This document shows positions 10,368 to 21,843 of a DNA stretch of 64,000 bases, in pieces (positions within the stretch are counted from its first letter, which is position 1; the number at the start of each line of letters is the position of its first letter). The position numbers and the translations under genes were made by a program. The stretch is from Polytrichum commune (lineage: Eukaryota; Streptophyta; Polytrichopsida; Polytrichales; Polytrichaceae), in contig OX485803.1 of assembly GCA_950295325.1 (NCBI GenBank), positions 23,004,001 to 23,068,000 of the forward strand, read 5' to 3'. The notes under the pieces are model-generated. The model ran no database searches. It was given only the letters and a program-made list of their open reading frames with translations, and was not told the DNA's origin.

Positions 10368-11307
10368 CCACCTCTCCTACCAAGGCCTCCTCTTCCCATC
10401 AACGGTGAGGCCTAGGCCCCAAGCGGCTCGTTGTCTATTGATCCTTGGTTTCCTTGTTCTTTGAGTTTCAATGAGCCTTTGGCTGGGCACATGGTTTGGG
10501 CTAGTGTTGGCGGACATGGGCCACAACAATATAAAGTAAAAATTTGAACGTAACAATATAGAATGCGGTAATAGTAGCTATTTGGTTGAGTAAAACACAT
10601 GTGATGTGTTCATTGTGTTGCGATTAAATGCATGCTTTATTTTTGTGGTCTTCTTGGACTGCAGCGTGGATTTGGCTACACAATATCACCATCCAATTGG
10701 ATACCCGACATCTCAAGCGGATACTTGCAACCAAAGCGACCCATTTTGGGGCCCTGTGTACAAGCCTTCTAGCCTAACATCCTTCAAGCATGGTCCGTTT
10801 GGGGTGTCAATGCAATAAGGTTGTGTTGATATATTTTGCTTTGGAATGCTATTTGTTTCGCATTTGCATTTTTCAAATGTTTTTATTGATTTCTATCTAT
10901 TATTGTTTGAATCCAAGAGTAGCTTCAAAGACCTTAAATTAATATATGGGGGTCCAAGTGAATGAAGTGGCCCTCAACCTATATGGAATGTGTTTTTACT
11001 AGCATCCTCTTCATCAACAATGGATAGGATTCCCTATATATTACAAAGTTCAAGTCACCTTTGGCTTCCAAAATGAACTTTTAATCATATACCCATGTAC
11101 ATGTTTTTAAGGGAATTGAAGTTTCCATAGCACCCTCGACACAAATTTAAATATGGTAAAAATGTGCCCCTTATAAGTTTATGAGTGATTCATCCCAACT
11201 CATTGCACGAGTTCGTGGTCTCTAATGCTAACTATGGGGTCAACTTCAGTTTTATGAATTTTTTTTTTATGGAGGTACATGAAAGTCTAGTCAAATGTGG
11301 GAGCTAG
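10368..11307. other. Spacer, no gene seen
   Basis: Unassigned AT-rich DNA without a supportable gene. Confidence 0.5.
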
Positions 11308-11405
11308 GTACCCATAGCCATCCTCCATAAACCCATTTCGGGTTCACATGTGAGCTCATGGCTATGATCAATTGAAGTGCCCTCATTCTTGCCAACACAT
11401 GTGAT
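11308..11405. repeat. Direct repeat, left copy (partner 12126-12222)
   Basis: About 100 bp, CATAGCCATCCTCCATAAA through TTTCGGGTTCACATGTGAGC to GCCAACACATGTGATTG, recur about 820 bp downstream in the same orientation with about 8 differences. The spacing could mean a degraded LTR pair or a segmental duplication. I see no primer-binding site or coding relic between them. Confidence 0.75.
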
Positions 11406-12125
11406 TGGTGTCATCTCTCTCTTTAGAGGCTAGATAATACTTGACCATGAATGAACATGGTCTAACGTAAACTCACATGTCTCAATTTGAAGTGGTCTCA
11501 TTGGCCAAGCCCCATAATTGCAACCCTAAATGCAATAAGCGTGCATGCCCAACATGATGTGAGTTAGTACATTATTTATGATATTCATTCACTTACTATT
11601 TGAAGTTACATGGTGCTATAGTGGTTTACTTCAATGTAAGTTTTTAGCAAGCCAAGTCTTTTATGGTATATATCATGCACAAACAACGTACTTGGGAGGT
11701 CTTTGCAAAGATAACGCACTCGATAAAATTGTAGTAGAAATATCTACAACGAGAAATTGTAGCATTACGTGGTTCCAAATAGTGGGTGAGGTTAACTACC
11801 ATGAGAAATGTAGTGATAATTTGGTTGTAAAATTCCCAATATGATTGATGAACTTAGGCCTACAACTTTGAAGCTCCTCAATGTTGTCCATTCAAGTTCC
11901 GTTTTGGATAGGGCTAGGTGTCATGCTCTTTAAGTTGGCCCCAACAATCTTCACTCAAGGCTAAAAGGCCCTCAACCTCATGTGTATCCATGGGCTTGCA
12001 ATGTTACCAGCCATGCACATTCCAAAACCACACAAAGTTAGCCCTCAATTCCTCCTTAAGCACTTCGGTATGAAAGCATGATTTAACCAACTTGGTTAGC
12101 TAAGGGTCCACCTGCACGGCCATAT
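11406..12125. other. Spacer between direct repeats
   Basis: The 88-aa frame at 11578-11844 has no recognisable domain. Nothing else is supportable. Confidence 0.45.
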
Positions 12126-12222
12126 ACCATAGCCATCCTCCATAAATCCGTTTCGGGTTCACATGTGAGCTCATAGCTATGATCAATTGAAGTGCCCTCA
12201 ATCATGCCAACACATGTGATTG
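12126..12222. repeat. Direct repeat, right copy (partner 11308-11405)
   Basis: Second copy of the roughly 100-bp direct repeat described at 11308, about 92 percent identical by eye. Confidence 0.75.
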
Positions 12223-12567
12223 TACGCTTGATGAGAGAAAAGATGAATCATAAGCAATATAGCCCCATAGAAAATACTGTATTAAAACACTTATAAGTTA
12301 AACACATAAACTTAGCTTATGACACAATTGAAGGGTAGCTTAATCCCCAAATACCCTCACTTAAATAACCCATTATTGCATGTGATTCCTCAAAAACACA
12401 TTGTGGTGTACCCGGATTAAAAGATTGAATGTTATATTATGCAAGAAAGAAAGACTGACCATATTTTGTTGTACTTAGCATGTGAGCAGATGGTGATTGG
12501 AGTCAATCAATTCCAATGTTTACTCAAGGGAGAATGGTGCACAAGGGCTAGACAACCCATGAAGGAA
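12223..12567. other. Spacer, no gene seen
   Basis: AT-rich unassigned sequence leading into the palindromic repeat cluster. Confidence 0.45.
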
Positions 12568-12750
12568 TTGCGCACGGGAGTTAGACAATTCCCGATCGAA
12601 GATCTTTGCATCGGAGTTAGACAACTCCAACTAGGAGTTAGACACCTCCCTCTGGGAGATCTTTGTGTTGGGAGGGTGGTTTTTTTTTTTTTTTTTTTTT
12701 TTTTTTGGGCACAAATTGAAAAGTGTTGGGAGTTAGACAACTCCAATTAG
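12568..12750. repeat. Palindromic GGAGTTAGACAACTCC cluster with poly-T tract
   Basis: The 16-bp imperfect palindrome GGAGTTAGACAACTCC (6-bp stem, 4-bp loop) or close variants occurs four times in under 200 bp, near 12569, 12613, 12634 and 12729. It alternates with GATCTTTG motifs (12601, 12658). A 27-bp T run at 12680-12706 interrupts the array. Confidence 0.7.
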
Positions 12751-13866
12751 AAGATTTCCAATTAGAACATGGAGCGAACTCTCTGAGATTCAAGTTTCAC
12801 ATATTTCCTTGTAAGACGAATCTTTACATGGAGAGTCATGCTCTTTATCTGATCAAATTACTTCACACAAACGGATTCCCATCTGGAGAGTAAGGACCAG
12901 AAGATGATATTTAAGCTACACGGCTGTTGAGGCTTGTCTTCAGATCAAACTTCAATGAGTCAAACTTGCAGTGAAGAGCAAGACACGATTCTCAAACATA
13001 ATTCTGAACTGTCGTAGCAACATCACCATATACAGAAGCAGGCTTCGATGTAAGTTTACATAGCTCCAAGCCGAATCAAGATCTTTCAGAGACACAGAGT
13101 CAAGCTCACTTCAGAGCAATTTACTTCACATTTTCATGTACATACAAATCTTTACTTGGAGTCCACGCTCTTATGAGCTCGAGTAATTTCTTCTCAACAA
13201 AATGTCCGTGCAGACACACATCTCATATCCAGAGACCAGGATCAGAAAAGCTCAAACGTTTTTGCAGGCTTGACTTCCAATCTTATCCAAGAATATGCAT
13301 TTACAGCATATTCTTGCTTGCAAGGCTCAAATAAATTCGTAGGGTATTGAGACAATCATCAAGAAACTAAGCTGTATGTACACATTTTGATATAGAAAGT
13401 ATCATCGAGAAGATGGAGACAACTTTCGAGGTTGCATCGCCTCACTTGCACCCACGATTAACGACAACAAATATGAGGTTAGGAATCGTGTGACACGTGT
13501 TCACATCAATGCAATAGGTTGTAATCCTTTATTCCAAGAAAAATTGAAACATCGAATTGATTCATTGTATGGATTCATATGATTTGATTGGAGAAAACAT
13601 CAATCAAACATTGTCCGCAATTGGACAATAATTTAAAGTCACAATTTTTGGCCTTTTTAAAAAAAATATTAATTTTTTTAGTTTGCAAACCTTGAAGGAT
13701 GGAAACTACACTTGGGTTTCTCATAACGCATACAAGCTCATCGACCAAGCTACGAAGTAGGGTTTTGGTACAAGCGGTTCCACTCTCCGATGGTAACCAT
13801 ATAGTTTCCTCTTGCCTGTTGATTCATTTGTGGATGGACAATTGATCTTGTTGCAATTGTAGCATG
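12751..13866. other. Spacer, no gene seen
   Basis: There is loose internal self-similarity (CAGATCAAACTTC, GACCAGGATCAGAA and GGAGAGT motifs recur), which suggests an old diverged tandem array. No gene is present. Confidence 0.4.
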
Positions 13867-13874
13867 CTTGTGAG

Positions 13875-14463
13875 CAGAGGCGAAGCCAAGATTTTGACCC
13901 GAGGGGGGTTGACCTCAGAATATGGAAATATCCAATGTATATTTTATTTTCAAATTTCAAAAGGTGGTCGAATTTGATTATGTATTGAGAGATTTGGACT
14001 CATCAAGCTAACATCCTCATTTTTTTTGGATAATGTCATTAATATCCAAAGCTTTGGCAATGGTCTTTTGCGATATAGATGATCATTAGATCGATCATCC
14101 AATCATCGCCAATAGATAGCGTCAACAATAAGCAAATGCCTGACTTTCCTTTAATGCACTCGTATAAAACATTGCAAAAAAGAACCATTGTCGACTTCCC
14201 ATGGTGGTTCTTTTGACCAGCCTACTCTGCAGTCGCTAAATGAATGCAAATTGTTTTTGGTTTTACTAGCTGGAATTTAAGGAATTTGGGGGCTTGTAAT
14301 ATACCGTTGGAAAGATCTTGAAAACACCTTTCCAATGGTGTATTACGCGTCCCAAAATTTTAACATTTTAGTTACAAAAAGAAAGAGAAAAATTTGTAGT
14401 CATTTTGTCATCGTTTTCTACTACTGATGTCCCGGCAACCCCCTCCCCCTAGCTCCGCCCCTG
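13875..14463. mobile_element. hAT-type element, 589 bp, 8-bp TSD
   Basis: The left end CAGAGGCGAAGCCAAG and the right end (reverse complement CAGGGGCGGAGCTAGG) form an imperfect G-rich TIR. They are flanked by exact 8-bp repeats CTTGTGAG (13867-13874 and 14464-14471). The CAGRGGCG start plus the 8-bp TSD is classic for hAT. The interior has no transposase; part of it (about 14160-14370) resembles sequence at 63483-63660, so a second element may be nested inside. Confidence 0.85.
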
Positions 14464-14471
14464 CTTGTGAG

Positions 14472-15977
14472 TCTTGCACTCATCCTTTCCAAAGCATTCA
14501 CTCATCCAATTCTAAGCGAAAGCAAAGCTTTAGGATAAACCAACTTATGAACATACTCAAAAGTAGATTTAGGGTCGCTTTAGATGGGGCCCACAGTCCA
14601 AGAACATAGCAATTAGAAGCAATTTGAAGCCAAGTGAACCCTTGGATTGGACCCTCCCTTGGACCCTACCTTCCCAAAATGGTTCTCCAAAACATGGGTT
14701 GTCCGTTGTGCTTCATTTCTTGGTTCGGACCAATAGTGTTTCCCTCCAAAATGTAGGAGACAAACTCGTATTTAAGTAAATTTGGACATGAATTCAAAAT
14801 CTAGACTTGTTGATTGCTTCGATTCTATGGGCAGATCTATCAATACACATTTGGTATACCTAAATGTTATGGCAAATATGTGAATCCTTGGTGAAAACTT
14901 TAATGTTATGCTATTAAAATATGCTGGAAAATCCAAACATTTGTTTTTTGATATTAAATAATGAGACTGTAATCAAAACAAACTGCTATGATATAATCGT
15001 AATCGACTCTACAAGTCTATTGGAGGATCTTGCCATACAATGCTATCGTAGGATCCTACGATAGAATTCAACATGTTATAATTTTGGACTTGAGTTAGTC
15101 AAGTTTTACTTAAATTTCAAATGACACCTCACTTTGCCTCTTCTTGGTCTTGGATCCTCACCTATAGGCGTTCACTCCAATCGAAACCTCTCAGGCAGCA
15201 ATAGGATTGATCCATTTTGTAAGACCCTCTGCCTTGGAACCCATCTAAAGCACCCCTTACACGGATAAATGTACCTAATTCAATTACTAATCTTAATTGG
15301 ACACCTTTATTTAGGTGGTTTAGTGTAGATCTAAAAATATCTACAAAAAATACCATATGTTTAGAAGAGATTGGACTTTGTGTTCACAACATGATAACTA
15401 TTCTATGTTCAACATGATTGGAGAGACATGTATAACCACTAAACAAACAAACAAACAAAACAAAGGAAAAACCATTTAAGAGGCATCTATCTTACAAGTA
15501 TAAACAAGACTTATGGTCAATATGGTGCATTCCATGAAACTCACATTTGCCTTTAGTTTTCTTCGTCATATTCTCTCCCCCCAAAAACCCAAGATGACCA
15601 TGTCGCAGAACATGAAACTATACAAAATGGAATTCACATGAAAAAAGGATCATGCTAGTAGCACCGTCTTTTGCACAAAGCAAGCCCTTAAAGGCAAAAA
15701 GCATAAAGTATGCTTAATGTCGTGCATAAAACTTGCTCTGAGTTTGATGCACTCCGGTGTCCTTTAGCGCATGCAGATTTTGCAACATGGTCTTATTTGT
15801 TTCAAACAAAATATGACAAAAGAAGATGAAAAAGAATATAAGTGTTGTAGAATGTGTCGTATTAAAAATAGTTTCCATGTATGATGAAAATTTACCCCCC
15901 CCCCCTCTCCTCCCCTCCCCTATCGTGGAGTATGTTGAATGATTGTTTGTGAGTTTCACCTCATAACTTTCACATCA
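14472..15977. other. Spacer, no gene seen
   Basis: No gene found. Contains short AAAC runs (about 15440), a C run (about 15895-15904) and unassigned AT-rich DNA. Confidence 0.45.
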
Positions 15978-15985
15978 AGATTATA

Positions 15986-16395
15986 CACGGGGAGGTCACT
16001 TCATTGTCAAGTTGACACCACGTGCGGACAAAGTTTGCTACCCCTATATTACATGCCACATATAATTTTAAAATTTATGATATTTTTTCTACATATACAT
16101 AACCATTGATAGTATCTTTTGTATACTTTTTTGAAATTTTTAGTCATCTTTATTTATTTTAGTAAATTTTTAGTTCAATTCTGTGTCATTCTAGTTAGAA
16201 ACGGTATGTTTTATGAAAAAAAACAAATCATCAAATTTAGTTACCACTATTGACTATGTCATAGGTACTATGTATATCTACTCATGAAAAAAATTTGATA
16301 AAAATTTGACCCATTTTGGTGGTGCAACTTACCAAAAGAAGATTTTTTTTGGTCGCACGTGGTGTTCAACTTGACAATGGAGTGATCTACCCGTG
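15986..16395. mobile_element. hAT-type MITE, 410 bp, 8-bp TSD
   Basis: The TIRs are about 40 bp and nearly perfect: the left starts CACGGGGAGGTCACTTCATT and the right, in reverse complement, starts CACGGGTAGATCACTCCATT. Both continue through TGTCAAGTTGA and CACCACGTGCG. Flanks are the exact 8-bp repeats AGATTATA (15978-15985 and 16396-16403). The interior is AT-rich and non-coding. Confidence 0.85.
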
Positions 16396-16519
16396 AGATT
16401 ATACAAAGGATCGGAGTTTAACACTATGCAATGAAAGTGTGTCAACTCGGTTGCATAATCCACATGTAGCAAACCCCTTGATGTTTACTATGGGGTGGTT
16501 GGAGATGAGAACATAAGGT

Positions 16520-16880
16520 GTGTGGGTGTTATTTGGTTATTTTTTCATGTTCTCCCACTTCTAAAGAGTAGATTTACACAACGAAATTCATAGTGTATTA
16601 GTGAATCTATGATGAAACATCTACAAAAGCTGGATTGAAAATCGGACCTTCCGTTATTTAGGTATGGTTATCGGATCTGCACTTTTGTTGATTTCTTAAT
16701 CGGATACGTAGGTCCTCCCAATTGTGTTTATTAATGAGTGTAAGGTAGTTATTAATACTTGAAGACGTAGATCGATCTCTTTTCAACATGTGTCTTTAAG
16801 GTGGTTGCTCTTTGATCCTCACCAAACCACATACCAATCAAATATAGAGGCCTAGTTAAGAAAACGAGCCACTTAAGACG
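16520..16880 (+). repeat. GGGTGTTATTYGGTTA-family element, fragment
   Basis: Starts near GGGTGTTATTTGGTTATTTT and includes AGATTTACACAACGAAATTC, GATCCTCACCAAACCACA and CAATCAAATATA. The same blocks recur in inverted orientation at 21977-22312, partly at 30616-30860, and at 52741-53092 and 53230-53790. In complete copies the other end reads AACCGAATAACACCC, an inverted repeat of the start, so this is probably a DNA transposon or MITE family. The right end here is missing. Confidence 0.6.
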
Positions 16881-16901
16881 CATCTTAGTGTTAGTAAGGA
16901 T

Positions 16902-17590
16902 CTCGGAGGGTGCATTTTGTGAAATGAAGTAATACACATACAATTGCAACAATAAATATACAAGTGACAATATGTATACACAAAAAAACATCCATTCATA
17001 TATAGTCATTAACAGATGTATACAAATATACTTTTGAACAATAATCAACCCCTATAATATGTATAACAAAATATCCTAGCTTTCATCAGCAAAGTCGTTG
17101 AAAACTTTTTCATCTCCCAAATGTAACTCATAAACATTTGATTCACCAATATATGTCATTGTAGCCAATGCAATTATTGTCTCTAAGTCTACCATCAAAT
17201 GATCAGTAAGATCATATGTCCACTTGTTGTTAGCCCCTTTTTGATACCAACATGAACCAATCTCCACGTTTGATGGACGGTTCATCAAGTCAATTGGATC
17301 CCTATACTCCACCCAATGATTACCAAACTTCCTCCGCATCCTATAAACTCTCCCAACAAACCAAACCTTATGAAAACTTATCCAATATGAAAACTTATGA
17401 TATGTAGTATAGTAATAGTACCATACAAGTACAATTATTGTATACTTTTTAAAGGCCTTCCATATATGTACGTAACTATAAATTATAACATGTATACCGT
17501 ACGTATATGTAATACGGCAAGGTCCAAATCAATACCCCTCCTGTGCACTCACGTATACTCGTACATGTTTAGTACAGTGCACCCCCCGAG
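16902..17590 (-). mobile_element. Deleted copy of the AT-hook hAT-type element, 689 bp, 8-bp TSD
   Basis: Near-identical to 3270-3720 and 4246-4454 of the longer copy, with two internal deletions (about 70 bp at the left end and about 525 bp in the middle, where the AT-hook coding start lies). The left TIR is slightly decayed (CTCGGAGGGTGCA); the right is intact (GTGCACCCCCCGAG). Exact 8-bp TSDs GTAAGGAT flank it (16894-16901 and 17591-17598). The flanking sequence TTAGTGTTAGTAAGGAT matches the interior of the MITE at about 7420-7440, so this copy jumped into a relative of that MITE. Confidence 0.85.
17076..17339 (-). pseudogene. Truncated copy of the AT-hook ORF
   Basis: Codons for the last 87 residues of the 143-aa protein remain open (MRRKFGNHWVEYRDPIDLM to the stop), but the N-terminus with the AT-hook is deleted. 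About 11 of 87 residues differ from the longer copy. Not expected to make a functional product. Confidence 0.7.
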
Positions 17591-17598
17591 GTAAGGAT

Positions 17599-17745
17599 AT
17601 AAAAATAAATAACAATGATAGAAGGAGAATACCAACATATCTTCTAGCAAATCTTCTAACACTAATTATCAAAGAATTAAAAATTAGTGTTGAGCAAGGT
17701 AGGGTGGTAACAACATTAAATATCCTATTTAGTGTAGTGACAACA
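17599..17745. repeat. Right half of CACTAAATA-family MITE
   Basis: Matches 7440-7600 (GGAGAATACCAACATATCTT, AAAATTAGTGTTGA, GGTAGGGTGGTAACAACATT, ATCCTATTTAGTGTAGT). It is the continuation of the MITE interrupted by the hAT-type element at 16902-17590. Confidence 0.75.
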
Positions 17746-17879
17746 CAAGGTACATGCCACATGTAAATTACATTGAAAATGTACAAATTAAATCGCTCAT
17801 TTTTTTTGTAAAAAATGTTGTGAGAAGATTTGCAAGCCACATCTTTGACACATTTAACAAGAAGGGAAGGCAAGTGAAG

Positions 17880-18130
17880 CCCAAGAGAAGACAAGAGAAT
17901 GGTCAAACTTGATTTTTTTTTTCAAAACTGCCATTTTTGGGCATGTATTAAAAAAATCAGCATCTTCACTTTTTGGTGCATGATCGTACTTACATTTGGG
18001 TTACACCTGGTGAGGGGCCCAAGGCTTTCAAAACTAATTTTTTAAGAAGTCGGACCATGAACTCGGACCATTGACAAAGGCCATCTTCCATGGTCCGACT
18101 TCATGATCCATAGTGTAAACCAGCCCTTAG
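17880..18130 (-). mobile_element. Harbinger-type element, 3' fragment
   Basis: About 240 bp match the right end of the element at 20839-21840: AATGGTCAAACTTGA, AAAAATCAGCA, CACTTTTTGGTGCATG, GTTACACCTGGTGAGGG, and the TIR reading CCATAGTGTAAACC. It ends at CAGCCC followed by TTA. The left end was not found. Confidence 0.65.
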
Positions 18131-18284
18131 CTCCATGGGAGAGTGGAGGCATGTATTGACAAACCATAAGCGAAGGATTCAATATATACATTGGCATACA
18201 TTGAGCCACTTACCAAAAAGGAGGCAATAAACATTACAATTGTCATAAGACCAATGGGCTCATATTTACGTGTTTGGGGTGTGT

Positions 18285-18315
<31 letters not shown>

Positions 18316-20506
18316 TTAAAACCATTGACATTACTCTTTTCTTCTTCTTTTGAGTTTTTGAATTCCAAAGGATAGACGATGGCCCCATGCGGTTGATGTA
18401 GTGGTGCATTGTAATTGGTATTGAATTGGTATTATATTAGGAAATAAACTCATGTTGTTGTTACACATCCAAACATGACGAGGATTAACTTTTAGAAGTT
18501 GCATCAAAATCTTCCCAAAATTGCTTAGAACATTTTATTCCAATTGAAAAACTTATTAAATAGCAATGGCAACTCTTATGACAATGTTAATTGTATGGAT
18601 GACATCTTGACAAGGTTTTGGAATTTTGGATAAAGCCATGTTGGTATTGGTTTTAACTACAGTAGTGTTCATCCATCCAATTTGTACCATTTACCATACA
18701 TACTTGGTGTACGCCTTATGCAAATGCATTGGGATCCTGGATGAAAACATGTTCGTATTGGTGAAGCAATGGTTGCCGTTTGTCATCCATACATGTCATG
18801 CCATGAACCACTAGAGGTAATTGGTGTTTGATGGAAGCAAATGCATTGGAATTTTGGATCGAGTATGTTGTTATTGGACGAAGAACAATTGCAATAGAAC
18901 TTTCATAAGCTTGTACATAGAAGGGGCTTGAAAAACTTCTATGAAACACAAGAAATGCCACCTTTTTGTGTGGGATTCACTCCAACCAATTGTGAATTTC
19001 TTCTAAGCGGCCTGAGGATTTGTGCCACTCTATGGCCCCTGCTGCACCATTGGTTAGGGGCTAGTTATGTTAAGTTCACTACATGTCAACTATAATTTTG
19101 CAATTACACTTGACTTGACTAGAGATAGCGTTAGCCAAGGACAACTAAGTTGGACCCTGGCTAGCGGCTATTTATGTTAAGTTGAGTAGAATTTTGTGAT
19201 CACATTGGGTTTATCTAGAGCTACATGGCTTTCATGATATCTTCACCTACAACTTCATTTAGTGGCACAAATCCTTGTCCATCAGAGGGGTCCATGTTAA
19301 TGAATATAAACGACATGCACCCATATCTAGCTCATTATGTCGAAATCCACCTAATTCAAAAGTACGTCGTACATTAACTACATTATTTATATTTTTAATT
19401 TTTAATTTATTTATATCTTTGGTTTAGTTATTTGATGTAACTGAAGGAATTGTGTTCAAATACATGACATAAGTGCCCTTAGTATGTTGATTATCAATGC
19501 CACATATGTATTTATTTTGATTGACTCCTCGACATTAATTTTTTTTGCTAAATAAAGTTTCAAACCCATAAAGTTCAATTTGATATCTAAAATTGACGAG
19601 GATTTGTAGAAATTATGTATAAAGGTTGTGTATCGAGCCTCAATAGACCTTTAAATTAGGTGTTAGCTTACTTCCATCAATAAAGTTATCCTTGGATGGG
19701 CAAGGTCAGTTATATATCAAGTGTGTTGAGGTGCATCTTATGTTTGATGTGTCATCTCAAAATCCTCTAGTTCTAACAAATACCCTCTGGATATAGAACA
19801 TGCTATGCCCACCAACCTCGCAACTCTTAAGAGGTTTCCATGTTCCATTTACATGTTGCCAAGAAAAACTCGAGACTAAAGTCCAACGAGGTTGAGAATA
19901 AGAGGACAAACTCTTTAAAAAGGTGATTGTTTATAGATCTTAGCACATGAGAGTCAACCTATGTACAATAATATAATTGCCTTTGAGACTCATGATTTTG
20001 TTTCTTGTGTTTCACCCTTTATATGACTTTTAATCCTTTTATTAATGGAGTGTATTTCATATGGTCAACCACATCTTGCACTCTCAATTTTACCACTTGT
20101 CTATGGCAATATCTTCTTTGCAATTATATGCAAAATGCTAAGCATATTATAAACTCATTCTATAAATTTTAAATATATTATATTAGAACGTGAAATTATA
20201 ACATAAAAAATGAAATAACTATGTACCATGTGTATTATAATACATGGTAAAGCCAGATTTAGTTATGATATCTAGATATGGATAATTGATGGAAAAATTT
20301 GCCGTATAGTGTTGTTGAAATCTCTTTGAAATCTTGGACATATGAAGCTTGCACATGAAATAAACATCTCAACTTTCCATTTCATTTGAAGTATTAAAAA
20401 CAAATCACAATTTGAGTTTGAGAATTTGTTGACAATCCCTTTATTTTTGGAATCAAATGACGTTCAACATCAACAAATAAATAATACACCTTACAAGGCA
20501 ACTCAT
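18131..20506. other. Spacer with microsatellites and a weak inverted repeat
   Basis: A (GT)n tract at 18280-18299 runs into a G17 homopolymer (to 18315). ATGCATTGGAATTTTGGAT-like units near 18725 and 18840 indicate an old duplication. AGGATTTGTGCCACT at about 19012 is inverted at about 19262, possibly a 265-bp MITE. The rest is unassigned and no gene was found. Confidence 0.5.
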
Positions 20507-20531
20507 GAGAGAGAGAGAGAGAGAGAGAGAG
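20507..20531. repeat. (GA)n microsatellite
   Basis: Uninterrupted GA dinucleotide run of about 12 units. Confidence 0.9.
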
Positions 20532-20838
20532 CTCATAATATAATAGTGGGATGTTGGGAATAGAATTTGGATTTGAGTCTTCATGTGCAACTTTTTGAGC
20601 ATCCCACTATTATGAGGGCTCATAGAATGAGAAGTAGACACTGAGCAATGTTATGGAACTAATGTACACAATGTCAATAGAAACATATTCCATTAGTCAA
20701 ATCAAGTTCCAAATTTGTCCAGGATCATATTCAAGGTGGATATCAAGTTTCATCGACACATTCAAAGGGCTTCTAAGGCAATTGAAGCTTAAGGATAAAC
20801 TCCAATTCTTTTCAAAAGCTTTCAAATAAGACAAGTAA

Positions 20839-21840
20839 GGGGCGGTTTACACTATGGACCATGAAGTCGTCCCATGGCCGTCTAAGCGATGTGATTGGAC
20901 GTTGAAGTCGTCCCGGGACGACTTGGGTTTACACCAAGGAAAAAATGGCAGAGTGACCACGAAGGTTGAGGTCCACAAATTTTTTTTTTAAGCCTACTCT
21001 ATCCACTGCCATGGTCCAACGGGTTTTCCGTTGGGACAAGCAAAAGAGGTGGTCTTGGAAAAACAGCAAGGACCCATGTCAGAAAAATGCCGTTTTAATG
21101 ATTTTTTTCCGACTTAATCAATGATTTTCTTCAGCTACAGTTAGAAGGTTGTAATACTGTAAATACATATATCTGTTATGGTTGAAAGCATAGTAGAAAA
21201 AACCCGTTTTTTTGCAAGAAATGGATCGTTTGTATTTGTTCGTTTCATCACTTTTTTGGTGTACTTCAACTAGTAGTGTGTGATATTTTTGAGGTAGAAA
21301 ATGGAGGGTTATGGCGGTGATGGGGGATCACAAAGAGAGTCACAAGGAGAGTGGTCACAAAATTTTGAGTGGATGCAAGAAATGGCAGCTCCAATTTTCA
21401 GACCTCATTATTCAATTTCAAAAATGCTACAGAGACCTAGTTTGCTTCCATCTTCTTTGAGTGCATTTCCTCCCCCTCCTCCTCCTCCTCCTCCTCCTCC
21501 TTCTCCTCCTCCTCTTTCCACTATTGAAGTTGGAATTTTTGAAGGCAAGGAAGAAGTAGGAAAAAAAGGAATGGTTGGAAGATCAACTCTTGAGAATGGT
21601 CAAACTTGACTTTTTCCAAAAGCTGCCTTTTTTTATTATTAAAAAAATCAGCACCTCCACTTTTTGGTGCATGGTCATTCCTCATGGTCCACATTCGGTT
21701 TACACCTAGTGAAGGGCCCATGAACCATGAAAACTAATATTTTAGTAACTCGGACCATGGAAGTCGTCCCATGAAGTCGTCCCACGCAAAATAGGCCTCT
21801 TACGTGGGACGACTTCATGGTCCATAGTGTAAACCGCCAC
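20839..21840 (+). mobile_element. PIF/Harbinger-type element, 1002 bp, TAA TSD, with ORF
   Basis: About 35-bp TIRs: the left begins GGGGCGGTTTACACTATGGA; the right in reverse complement begins GTGGCGGTTTACACTATGGA, and both continue through CCATGAAGTCGTCCCA. TAA flanks both ends (20836-20838 and 21841-21843). The TWA target site and GG-starting TIR indicate PIF/Harbinger. No DDE transposase is present. Relatives are a right-end fragment at 17880-18130 and an inverted, right-truncated copy at 62923-63482. Confidence 0.85.
21301..21609 (+). CDS. Proline-rich 102-aa ORF inside Harbinger-type element
   Basis: The frame starts MEGYGGDGGSQRESQGEW and carries an aromatic patch (WSQNFEWMQEM), then a run of 11 prolines at about residues 58-68 followed by SPPP, then a charged tail (EGKEEVGKKGM). 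I do not recognise a family. Harbinger elements carry, beside the transposase, a second Myb/SANT-like gene, and this could be the remains of its N-terminal part, but no Myb repeat is visible. Related copies at 17.9 and 63 kb do not keep the frame. It may be a chance frame over a CTC microsatellite. Confidence 0.3.
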   Translation: MEGYGGDGGSQRESQGEWSQNFEWMQEMAAPIFRPHYSISKMLQRPSLLPSSLSAFPPPPPPPPPPPSPPPLSTIEVGIFEGKEEVGKKGMVGRSTLENGQT

Positions 21841-21843
21841 TAA

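Noticed and set aside
12439-12750. Opposing 103- and 79-codon frames
   Set aside because: Both read through the T27 homopolymer and the palindromic repeats; a Phe or Lys run is the only feature.
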